This document shows, piece by piece, positions 19,696-30,537 of a stretch of 64,000 nucleotides of DNA. The notes below the pieces were generated by a model, which had not been told where the DNA came from, did no database searches, and saw only the letters and a program-made list of their open reading frames with translations. Position 1 is the stretch's first letter. Each line of letters opens with the position of its first letter. Where the stretch lies: NCBI RefSeq assembly GCF_040183065.1, contig NC_091117.1, positions 114,303,001 through 114,367,000 of the forward strand, written 5' to 3'. Source of the stretch: Periplaneta americana (taxonomy: Eukaryota; Arthropoda; Insecta; Blattodea; Blattidae). The position numbers and the translations under genes were made by a program.

Positions 19696-19776
19696 ATTCT
19701 GTCTTACACTCATCTCAAATAAAACTTTTATCACAGCGAAAAAACGCTCCGAACGTTCGCATCATTTCAGTATAGG

Positions 19777-20091
19777 CTATTGAAAGACGCTTAGAGTAGC
19801 AACGCCGTATACGATCAAAAGTACCTCGCAGTGATTAACTCTCTTAGTGTATACAGTTCGTTGGTAAAGATGTCATCACACAACCTGATGTCAACTGACT
19901 CAATTTTCGCACACAAAGTGGTGGCTCACGCTGCTTTGCGTTCTTGTCACTCTACCAAAAGAACAAAACTGCGAGGCAAACAATAAGCGAGGTGACCGCG
20001 CTTGCTATCCTCGTTTCGTGGATACGCGGCTTTAGACCTGTCCCTGGCATTAAACATTTGTTACGTATGAGCGAATCGCTGAAGAATATGT
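19777..20091. other. Stretch without recognised feature
   Basis: Moderately CpG-rich patches but no motif I can support. Confidence 0.4.
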
Positions 20092-20218
20092 GTATGTATG
20101 TATGTATGTATGTATGTATGTATGTATGTATGTATGTATGTATGTATGTATGTATGTATGTATGTATGTATGTATGTATGTATGTATGTATGTATGTATG
20201 TATGTATGTATGTATGTG
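20092..20218. repeat. GTAT microsatellite
   Basis: About 31 uninterrupted GTAT units. Cys-Met-Tyr-Val and Ile-His-Thr-Tyr repeat frames here are artefacts. Confidence 0.97.
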
Positions 20219-22429
20219 TATATATATATAAACATTCATATCACTCTTCGCTGTAGATTTTGCTAAGTAGAAAGAGAATCTTAGATATAATTACAATAGA
20301 CTACACGTATAGACCCTATCTATTTTATGTGTTGTGTGTAGTATTAATTGCATATACCTACTTAATGTGAAATATTTCTCTTCTGCGGTTATACTTAGTG
20401 CATTAGTGTCTATCTCATACAGTATACAAACCGTAATATTCATTAATATGTTTCGTTGCGTATTAAATTATATAATTTTTGCATATTAAATTGCACACTT
20501 CGTTTTGATGTATGTGTGTCTTTTGAATAATAATGTAAGAATATAGACAGTCCGCAACATGATAGAGTAACTGAATTGTTGACAAAACGAGTAAAGCATA
20601 AGATACATTTTGTATAATCTTTGTAAAACCCAATTCTTCTTCTGTTTCCTCGCGGTTTCGTCACTCATCATTCAGGGCTGGAGAGGTCATTTGGCATACT
20701 TCATTGCTAAGCAGTTTGCTATTATTTTCCACATAGTGCCAGCAATTTTAAAAGTCTCCAGAATAATGCTTTGGGGATACTGTATTATGCGTCAGATTAA
20801 TTGCAATTACAATTTAATTAATACTATGTAATACACTACACAATCATTTTAGACATGAAAATAATTAAAGTTCGTTAAAATTAGAACATTCATGTCGTAA
20901 AACGGGTTATTAAGCGTTTTGATGGGAAATTTTTACGAACCTGACAGCAGTTGGTTGAGGTGAGGCAACGCTTGTCCGTTCTTTAGTCAAATACGAGGGA
21001 ATGGAGCGAGGGGAGTGGCAGTACCGGGCACAGAGGTCGTATAAAATAGTGACAAAAGAATCAAAGGAATCTGAAACGTGGTGGGGAACAAAAACATTGA
21101 TGACTTGAGAAACATCGTCCATACGCAACGATGCCTAAGCATGGGGACTTCAACACGTACGGTCACATAACAAGACATAACTGACTTCTTATCAAGTAGA
21201 CCAAGGTTTGATTCTATGAATTTTGTGCACACATTCCGTCGGTAGAGGTGGCTTTACATTGAGTACTTCTGATTACCCTATAATTTTAATTTCTCCAATT
21301 TTACATTATTATCAAGTCATGATTTCGCCACATCTGTACAGTCTGCTCCGTTCGGGAAGTTCCTTGTTATTTTATATAGACCTACATTAGACTGTTAAAC
21401 CTCTCTCGATTCATGAAAAGTTCATTAGTTCTCTAAAATACTCATGGCTTTTTTTTTATTAGTTAGAGTCAGAGGCTATTTTGAGCCATGATTTTTTTAT
21501 AAGTAGAGTTCTTGAAATCACATACTCTGTCTACTTATGAAAAATGTGTTGTATAAAATTTATCGCCAGCTTCAAAAACATACTGCAGTAGACGATTTTC
21601 ACTTCTGAGCAGGTAGAAGCTTTTTTCTTGTAACTCTATCTTCATACCTGAAAATTCCCAAAAACTGCAAGGTGAGCGATCTGGACTTTTATTGCTACAA
21701 CCAAATATGACTTTGTTATCTTTAAGTTGAACCTATTTCACTTTCTCGGTAAGTTCCTCAAATCTCTTCTAAGGACGGATTTATAATATTCGTCAATGAC
21801 TTTTTCTTTTAAGGGTGTAGAATAATCCTTCTGGAGTCAAAGAAGGGAACGAATGTGATAGTTAGAGGTGGGTTTATGCGAATCGTTGTGAATGGAGAAG
21901 AATCCGCGTGTGTTCCTCTACTGATGATTGCTACCTCGTTTTTCAGAATGAAGATATCTCACCTAAGGCTCAATTTATTTCTTACCATTTGTGAGATCAA
22001 GTGACACTTACTCCGCAAAAAGACGCCATATTTTAAGACTGTTGGTTACAACATGGGGATGAGCTGTCTCTCCAACAATTCCGAAGGACACAGACACAAT
22101 GTTTTATCTTAATTGAGTAACTCTTGTGCTTTGTGTTTTTCTTTCTCTGCATCTGTTAGGCCTATCGACACGAGGATTATATTCCATATTTATTTTTTTA
22201 AAGTTTTAGTGTTCTCAAAATTTTAAAATTACTAATATTGTCAATAATTTTATTAATTAAGTAAACGAATAATTTTTTAATATTTCTTTCAAACAAGGCA
22301 TAGAATTTTATTTCACAATACTGTCGCTTTATTACTAGAATGTATAATTGCTTCGCCATTCTAGAATGAGAATATCTCAACTTAGCAATCGATAAACAAA
22401 TGAATATAATTTTTAACATTAATGTGCAA
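20219..22429. other. 2.2-kb stretch without recognised feature
   Basis: I checked both strands for transposase, RT and tRNA-like signals and found none. Open frames are short and of biased composition. Confidence 0.4.
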
Positions 22430-24490
22430 CTGTTGACACAGAAGTCCCTCAAGGAATTGTTTTAAGAACCATATCGTTTATAATCTAATGATTTATTATT
22501 AATAAAACTAGATAAACTTAAAGGAAATATTTACTCCCTGGCTGGTGATACTGTTTTAATCTGTAGTGGTACAAGCTGGAAAATAGCATATCTTAATGCA
22601 AATTCGGAAGATAATGTTGTTAAACATTGGTTAGATGCAAAACTTTCTCTCAGTATTAATATAAGAGCTGTTGTAATTCTTTCTTTAAGTAAAACGAGAC
22701 CTCCCCAAATTGAATATAATCTGAAAATAACTTTAAATACCGGATATTGTTAAAATATTAATCCTTGCTTATGTCCCAAAATTCTTAAATATGAACAGGT
22801 GAAATAGGCCTATTTAGAAATTATAATGGACCAAAACGTAGGTTGGAAAATATATATATGATCTTTTTTTCTACATTAAGAAAATTGATATATAAATTAT
22901 ACTAGCTATGATGCATTCGAACTATTCCATCTCAAATCGACCGAAATATAGAGAAAATTGACCTTGCAATTTTTAAATACAATGAAACTTTTTCTGTCCG
23001 TTGAAAACTGTGATACGATGCTTTGTGCAAAGTTTGAGGCATCAGAACTTCATAGTGTTTAAATTAAAAATATTTAAATTTATCGTATTTTCATAAAATT
23101 AGCAACTTTATACTGTTGTAGCTCTGAAACCCTTTCACCCAATGATCAAAATCATGGTTTATTTTGATGCCGAGATATTAAAGCTTATATTGACATATAA
23201 TCAGATATTCTTACTTTTTATGGAAATGGAGAAATTTAGATTTTTCCTCATTAAGACGCCTTTGGCTAGGAAAAAATATTTTTAAAATATATAGATAGAT
23301 TCCGCATTGAAAGTACAAATAAACACATATTTTTTATTGATGGTATGTTGATAAGAAAGTATTGAAAATATCAAATAAAGAAAATAAATAGTACGCGCGT
23401 GAACTAACCAGCTGACTATGAGACGGTAGCTAGCCGAGACAAACAAGGCCAGGAGACAAACACGTGATGTGTCGTCTAGCAGCGCATGGCTATGCTAGCT
23501 TTATCACAGGTTTTCATAAACACAGGAGTAAAATGACGCCCAAAGCTCGCTTATCTTCAGCTCTCGGTCAGTGCGTGGGGTATTGCGCCGTTCAAGTCTA
23601 GGCGTGTGAAAATAATCTATTTAATACCCTCGAAACTTATTGCCGTACCACTAAGCAAATAATGACGAATCCCTCTTAATAATGCAAGATTTTTTCTCAA
23701 TATTTTTTTACATTTTTACAAATGGCCAAAAAGCCTAAAAGCAAGTAAAATCAGGTTATCTGTCTCTCTGTGTACAAAAAAATAAGGATTACTTCTTAAC
23801 ATAACCTACCAAATGTCAGCTTCAAAATAAGCTCTCGTTCAATGTTCTGCAGTAAATGGTTCCAGAGTTCTGAGCGCTGAAAGAGGCTTGTTTTTATAAA
23901 ATACGCTAAATTTGTCGCTCGATAATACGAAAACCGTTTAACTTTCGGTAGTATATTTTTGAAAATGCACTCCCCTCAGCACCTTGTATAAATAGGGAAA
24001 AAATTAGAGTATAAAAAATGCGAGGTTTTTTAACTGATCGATTTCATATGGAATAGTCCATTCAGACATGAGTAATGCTGCCAATTTAGCTTTAATCCAG
24101 TCGCTTATTCAACACGGAATAATAGGTTAGCGATATATAATGAAATCTGTTCTATTCCCCTCGAATCAACTTAATAAGCGAATAATTAATGTTTGTTTAA
24201 ATTTAATAAGCATTTAGATTATCCAACAAATCTCATATAAATATTTCAAAGTTTTAGACATGAAAAAGAATTAAGAATGTACTGTATATTATTAAAATAT
24301 TACCATAAAAACAAAACCAAGTACCCATCAAATAACCATACTTATTCTACAAAAACGCAATGTTTTTCTTTTCCCACTAATTTAACATAAGTGTAATTAC
24401 TCAACCTGCTTTAAGGCATGTTTTAATTTTGGAACAAGACTTACATTAACGAATAATTTTGGTTTGAAAAGAAAGTATATAAATTATTCT
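22430..24490 (+). pseudogene. LINE reverse-transcriptase relic split by a DNA element
   Basis: Left part: EVPQGIVLRTISFIIY (for GVPQGSVLGPLLFxIY), then SLAGDTVLICSGTSW where the YADD box has decayed to LAGD, and IIMDQNVGWKIYI (for LGIxxDxxLxWxxHI) near 22830. The frame resumes right of the inserted element with LALIQSLIQHGIIG (24080-24130; usual FALVQSLISYGIIGWG) and continues through INVCLNLISI...YFKVLDMKKN to about 24290. Degenerate C-terminal residues run to about 24490. Several stops occur. The frame continuing on the far side of 22919-24059 supports a single ancestral insertion site. Confidence 0.75.
22919..24059. mobile_element. 1.14-kb terminal-inverted-repeat element inside a LINE relic
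   Basis: The left end starts GAACTATTCCATCTCAAATC and the right end, reverse-complemented, starts GGACTATTCCATATGAAATC: 24 bp with about four mismatches. Both sides carry ATTC (22915-22918 and 24060-24063), a probable 4-bp target duplication. No transposase frame is present. The central part (about 23390-23640) is GC-richer than the ends. Superfamily unknown; a 4-bp duplication is compatible with Sola-like elements, but I would not assign it. Confidence 0.75.
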
Positions 24491-24625
24491 TGTCAACTTA
24501 TGTCTAACAGAAAATGGACTCTTAGCAATATTGCAATATCTTGTTTCATTTTGTAATGCACCTTATTTACATTTTTATATTACCTTAATATATGCTTTAC
24601 TTTTTGTCTTCCGAAGAACACTATG

Positions 24626-24626
<1 letters not shown>

Positions 24627-24689
<63 letters not shown>
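24627..24689. repeat. ATT microsatellite
   Basis: About 21 ATT units, uninterrupted. Confidence 0.95.
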
Positions 24690-24690
<1 letters not shown>

Positions 24691-25840
24691 AATATGTCTA
24701 GTACCATATTCTAAAGAAAGTCAATGTTTTAGTTTCTAACTTACATAATTTCCAGGTCACCAATGTTTTAAAGAAAATAAGAATATTCACTTTCTGCAAG
24801 TATTGTATCACTGGGTTGTGATTAGAGATGTGCACGGGTAGACCGCGGGCTTTAAGCCGACTATGTACCTGTAACACATTAAGCCCACTAAGTCTGTCTA
24901 CGGTCCTTACGATCTCTTCATTCATGATTCGAGCATGGATGAATATATAATAGGATGCGAAACTTACTGAGTTTCCCGTAACACATACTAGAGGCTCTGT
25001 TGTAGAAATTGAACTTGCTGCCACCTGTTGGGGAGAGGGGCGTTATTACATCTAGCAGCGCACCAAGTAGCGAAAAGAGTAATTACTCCATGCATTTAGC
25101 AGAGCAGCTGGTGACGAAAATGTTAAACTGTGCAGAAAGTACTCCTTCCCACCCTCATCGATATTCAAAACTAATCCTTTTTAAAATAAAACATTTACAG
25201 TTTTATTCCTCACAGCATCTTCTACTGAAAATTCTCGGAGCCAACAGGAAGATAAAAGAGACGATCTATTTTACACTACCCGATTAAAATATAACCAGAC
25301 AGAGACAAAAAATAAAGCAAAAGGTTAGATAATTAGGACTGTATTATTTGGGTATTTATTGTACAGCGCAATGGAAAAGTTTGCAATAACTACTTAGATA
25401 GTTCAATTTATTATATTCCTATTACTTTACAATACATTCAACAACACTATTTTTACAACGTCCATAAACATCACTGTTTAACATACATTGCTTATACACA
25501 CACGTATCACTTTATGTTCACTTATTAGCAAGTTTCTGTCTTCCATCTCGTCTCCTCGACTCTCGAGCAATATATCGAACGGATAAATAGAGAACTCTGG
25601 GTAATGTACCTAACACGTAGTTCTAATGTTCACCACCTACGACGTTGGGCGCTGATCATCTTATTTCAGCACCCCGCCGCCAGATGGTGCTGACCGCAGT
25701 TTCGCATCCTATTATACATTTATCCATGGTTCGAGCTCGAAGTAATGAACTTGACCCGACTGAGCCCGACACTGGCAGCCCACGGAGCCCACGAAGCTTG
25801 ACGGCGGTCCGCAACGATTCCTTTACTCGTAGTTCGAATT
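24690..25840. other. Stretch without recognised feature
   Basis: Contains a GC-richer patch at about 25640-25830, but no supported gene or repeat family. Confidence 0.4.
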
Positions 25841-26216
25841 CGAGACAGTGAACTCCTAACCCGTTTCTACAAACGATATGACTTTCCTCTTTCTGCTCCT
25901 CTTTCATCAATAGATCTATTACCATGTTAAAAGATTCGCTTGTATAAAATTATTATTCATTCTCCAAATAATACATGAGAACACAATACATTCCTTTACT
26001 TTATGCATAATACAGTACATTCCTAACTCGAGACAGAGAACTCCGAACCCGTCTCTACAAACGACATGATCTTCCTCTTTCTACCCCTATTTAATTAATA
26101 CATTTATTGCTATGTTAAAAGTTTCGCTTGTATAATATTGACCATTCTTTCTCCAAATAATGCATGAGAACACAACAAATTCCTTTACTTTATGCGTAAT
26201 ACAACACATTTCTATA
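25841..26216. repeat. 188-bp tandem duplication
   Basis: Two direct copies start at 25841 (CGAGACAGTGAACTCC) and 26029 (CGAGACAGAGAACTCC). Both run through CGCTTGTATAA and CTCCAAATAATRCATGAGAAC blocks. Divergence is about 10 percent by eye. Confidence 0.85.
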
Positions 26217-27202
26217 AATAGTCTTAATCCAGTTATTCTGATTATTTTTAAGAGGATAGTAGGCCTATTATCTACAGTAATTTCAGTAGAGGATTTGATT
26301 TATCTAGAGAGAATAAAAAATCGATTGGGAGTTAATTGACTATTACGCGATTAGAAGAAAGTATATATAGATTATAAGAAATAAAGTACTCTAATACAAT
26401 AAAATGTTAATTGACTTACTAAAATTCTATTTCACTAATGTTAGCGTCACTAAAACCTTTGAACAGAACCGCCATTTTCAGTCGACCATCTATGCGGGAA
26501 ACAAATGACGATCGCGAAGTATGTTTCGTAATACCGTAAAGAATTTGGACTTTGAAATGTTGGCGAACAAAGAAAAACATGCTAGGGAAGCGATAAAAGT
26601 AAACAAAAGCTAAGGAAGCGATAAAATTGTGCGATAAGCAGCCATGATTGGTTGAAAGACGTCCTTTCGTACCGTTTTATTGGTCAAAAGTAATATGACA
26701 TAGTAAAAGTATAATAGTTATGTTAAACGTGTTCACATTCAAATATTAAAATTAAATATAGAAAAACACCTATTTTATCCTCAATACAAAGTTAACGCAT
26801 GAACGAAATGATAATTTTCTGATACTACTAACATTCATACGATGGAATATCTAAATCGCATTATTAATTTGATAATAACAAATATATTCACTGGAGTTTT
26901 ATTTAATTAAGTTATTACTCGTGGTAGTGGATATTTCTCTTCATTGTTACATACATGTTTTATTATTATAATCCTCCACATCACTATCATTCTGCCTCTC
27001 TCTTTTACCGTCTTACAAACGTCCAATAAAGACATATTTTACATGAAATAATGATGTTGCTTTTTAACTTCTAACTCATTATTTTAAGTGTTTAAAAAAT
27101 AAAATACAGAACATTAATAAGGAACAGAATTTAACATTGAATTTTTATATAAACACTCTTTTTTCATTTGTCAAAACAAAATTTCGTTCTGAATAGGCTA
27201 GT
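26217..27202. other. AT-rich stretch without recognised feature
   Basis: Nothing supported on either strand. Confidence 0.4.
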
Positions 27203-27346
27203 ATATTGCGATACTAGGTTGGTAAGTGCTCTATAACTGAGGAGAGGAAAATTTTGAAAAAAAAAAAAAAAAAAAAAAAACGAGGCGCTTGCGCCGAGTT
27301 CTTTATTTCCCGAGACTTTGTTATGCACTTAACGCTCGTATATTGC
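27203..27346. mobile_element. Foldback MITE with internal poly-A
   Basis: The left end GGTTGGTAAGTGCTCTATAA folds against the right end (reverse complement AGCGTTAAGTGCATAACAAA) over about 45 bp. A run of about 24 A sits in the loop next to GAGGCGCTTGCGCC, itself a small hairpin. It is related to 5255-5392. Confidence 0.6.
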
Positions 27347-27392
27347 ATATTATTTTTTGCACAATCGTAATCTATACACTATTTTATTTATT

Positions 27393-29473
27393 ACTAGCTG
27401 TACCCGTGCGCTCCGCTGCACTTATTAGAGATAAATATAAACTAATTACATGATTAAAATAGAACATTGTGTCCAGGGAACATTCGTGTTTGATAGAAGA
27501 ATAAATCGTTTAATATGCTACTTAATTTAAATTGTATTTAAATAATTAAAATGCTATCATTTTGGTCCAGAGACCACTCATTTATATATTGTTTAACGTT
27601 TTTCTAAATTAGTCTTGAATGTATCCTTTAATAAATCACTCCAAATTAATAGAGTTGATTGTGTACGAAGATAATTTTTATGTTAACCTTACTGTGCATC
27701 TTTTTTTTTTTGTTAAGTTTATTTTATTCACGGCTTGACATCTATGGTCATGTCGCGTGTTTAGAATGTGTGGGTACTCTTGTTGAGTTCCCGTTTCTAT
27801 TGTGTGTTGTAGATGTCTTGTGTTCATGTAACTGCTTATAGACTTTGATTAATGATTTTGGTATTGGTAATTGAGACGGTGATGAATAATGGCATCTATC
27901 TTTCCAATCCGGCATTTGTCTTTATGACTAAGGGAAATCATGAAAAACCTCAGTCAGATTGGTCGGCCATGGGGTTTGAACCCGGGTCCCCCGAATGCTT
28001 GTCTCAAATGCTACCGCCTGAGCCAACTCGCTCGGTTGTATATCATTGTTTATGCAAATAAAAAAATGAGGTAGCCTACATAAATATTATTTTAAGAAAC
28101 ACAGGAAACGAATATGGGTAAATTATGAGCGCAGGAACGCCATTTCATGACACTTTTTAAAATAACTCAGCTCCAGTGACCTCTATGGTAAAATGAATGT
28201 ATAAAATTAGAGTATTTTATGGGGACCAAATAAAGTTGCAATAATCAAGTTATACAATATTTCGACAGAATATCAAGTTTTCTGTGCGTACAGATTTCTT
28301 TTCATCTTACCTCAGTCTCATTTGTATCATTACATCTATCTAGAGAAACTACAAATTTCAAATAGTGAAGGTAAATTAGCTTCTGAGAGTACTTCATATA
28401 AACACAAAATATTCTCTGTATATTAATATTGATAAATGTCAAGGCCGCCTTAAATAGACGGAGTCATTTGTTTTGATTTCATTGTAGCCATCGTCGTCGT
28501 TCCTGCAATAACTTCTATGTCACATATCGAATTTCAGATTTTTGCTCTATTAAGTAACTTAAATAGTGATGCAGCAGATAATACAATCTACTATATATAA
28601 CTTAATTATATTTCTTTCTTTGGAAAATGTAAGAATTCACGGATTCCTATGAACTACTGCCATATAATGAATAAATTTGTTTTTCTTCCTACTAAAAAAT
28701 TTAATATTTTGCATATGGAAGTTATGGAACAACGACACTATAATCTGAGGCGGCGGTGGAAATGTATTGTAATTTTAAAACTCTTGTATATCCTTAAAGA
28801 TCAGTCCTATCAAAATTTTGCCTGGAATAAAACGTATCGGAAATCATTTTTAAAGAAAATTTTGTTATGTAACATTTTTCACAAAAATCAATAATAAGCG
28901 AGATATTTCGGTTTATTTAATTCAGGCCCCCTTATAACCCCCTTTTAAAAATAGATTTTGAATGCTATATAGCCTAAAATCTAAGTTACAACGAACTTAA
29001 TTAATATTCCAATTTTCATCGAAATCCGTTCAGCCATTATCGCGTGAAAAGGTAACAAACATCCAGGCAGATAGACATCCAGACAGACAGACTTAAATAT
29101 TTTAAGGACACTTTTGTTATGTAACATTTTTCACAAAAATCAATAATAAGCGAGATATATCGGCTTATTTAATTATAACCCCCATTTTAAATGAAGTATT
29201 TTGAATGCCATATAGCCTAAAATCTAAGTTACAACGAACTTAATTTATGTTCCAATTTTCATCGAAATGCGTTCAGCCATTATCGCGTGAAAAGGTAACA
29301 AACATCCAGGCAGATAGACAGACAGACAAACAGACATACAAACAAAAATTTCAAAAAAAGCGATTTTCGGTTTCAGGATGATTAATTATGCACGTTAACA
29401 CCAATTATTTTCGGAAAAGCGAAAATTACCAGAAAAATTTCGCTTACAGATTTAGTCTATTATTAGTATAGAT
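27393..29473 (+). mobile_element. Family A repeat, copy 1, complete ends
   Basis: Starts ACTAGCTGTACCCGTGCGCT and ends ATTATTAGTATAGAT. About 2.08 kb without coding potential. The 3' part holds a CCAATTTTCATCGAAATCCG block, a GACAGACAGAC run and a GAAAATTACCAGAAAAATTT block; the last 0.3 kb is partly duplicated in tandem (about 28850-29090 and 29105-29340). The start and end motifs recur at 29485, 38263, 42900, 44570 and 49393. It looks like a non-autonomous interspersed element; its mechanism is not clear from sequence alone. Confidence 0.7.
27885..28038 (-). mobile_element. tRNA-derived SINE within family A copy 1
   Basis: On the minus strand: GAGTTGGCTCAGGCGGTAGC (A-box region), then CGGGTTCAAACCCC (B box), then a body with TCTGACTGAGGTTTTTCATG. 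The same SINE sits at the same place in copy 3 (38935-39099), so it was carried along when family A amplified. Confidence 0.8.
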
Positions 29474-29892
29474 GTATTTTAATTACTAGCCGTACCCGTG
29501 CGCTACGCTGCACCCGTTAGAAATAAATATAAAGTAATTACGTAATTAAAATAGGACATTTGATCCAGGCAACATTCGTATTTGATAGAAGGATAAATCG
29601 TTTAATATGTTACTTAATTTAAATTGCATCCAAATAATTAAAATGCGATCATTTTGGTCCAGAGATACTCACTTGGTGCAATGACAATTCCTTTAACATG
29701 TTTCTTAATTTTTATTACATGCAACCATAGTTTAATGAAGATTGACATCATTTACATTTAATGTGTATATTTTATTTTACTTGTAACAAGTTTCCATTGA
29801 ATTATGGTAATAACTTAATTTTAACCCTTGTTTTCTACGTATTCAGTAAATGGCGCATGGCCCAGTATGGTTCTGAACCCTTCAAATAACTT

Positions 29893-29988
29893 AAATTATA
29901 TTATATAATATTACATATTATATTATATTATATTATATTATATTATATTATATTATATTATATTATATTACATTATATTATATTATAT
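29893..29988. repeat. TATTA pentanucleotide microsatellite
   Basis: TATTA repeats with few interruptions inside family A copy 2. Confidence 0.93.
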
Positions 29989-30117
29989 CAGAAGTAACTG
30001 TAATAACATTATAGCATTATGTCCATCTAAAGAAACTACACTTTCCAATGGTGAAATAATAACTAATTATACAAATGGGTTAATTTAGCTTCCGATATTA
30101 CTTCATACAAACACAGG

Positions 30118-30208
30118 GGCATCATCAGACAACTGTGTGTGCAGTATATCTATAGGCCTATATATGGTAAATAAATCCACATTACATATTGAAAGAGTTT
30201 TAACAAAA
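30118..30208 (-). repeat. Fragment of the palindrome unit, inverted
   Basis: About 90 bp matching, in reverse, the block that ends in GTTGTCTGATGATGCCC at the outer end of each palindrome arm. The match stops right after the GCCC of that motif. It lies 330 bp outside the left arm. Confidence 0.75.
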
Positions 30209-30537
30209 CTTCTGTAGGCTGTCTTTCATATCTTTCGTTTGTTGCTGTCCAAGGCCCCTTATAGACGAAGTCATTTATTTTTTAATTCATTACATGGCCT
30301 TTTGTGGCAGTTATTTTAATTTTAAAACTCATTTATTTCATTAAATATCAGTCCTATCAAAATTTTTCAAGGAATAAAACTTATCGAAAATTATTTTTAA
30401 AGTAACTTTTGTTATGTAACATTTTTCACAAAAATCAATAATAAGCGAGACATTTCGATTCATTTAATTCAGGCCCCTTATAACCCCCCTTTTAAATAAT
30501 GTATTTTGAATGCCATATAGCCTAAAATCTAAGTTAC

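Larger units (their letters stand above)
18682..19770 (+). mobile_element. mariner element, dead, carrying a SINE
   Basis: The left end TTAGGTTGATGTATAAGTTC follows a TA at 18680-18681 and is a recognisable mariner terminal repeat. The right end is degenerate (AAAACGCTCCGAAC... then TA at 19771-19772). Transposase residues survive in 19240-19695. The N-terminal half of the gene is lost or displaced where a tRNA-derived SINE (18937-19170) sits. Confidence 0.8.
29485..30537 (+). mobile_element. Family A repeat, copy 2, 3'-truncated
   Basis: Starts ACTAGCCGTACCCGTGCGCT only 11 bp after copy 1 ends, in the same orientation. It is cut off where the large palindrome begins, within the TAGCCTAAAATCTAAGTTAC block. 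Confidence 0.7.

Noticed and set aside
27900-28040. tRNA gene on the minus strand
   Set aside because: Promoter boxes are good, but the copy recurs with a SINE body at 38935-39099.
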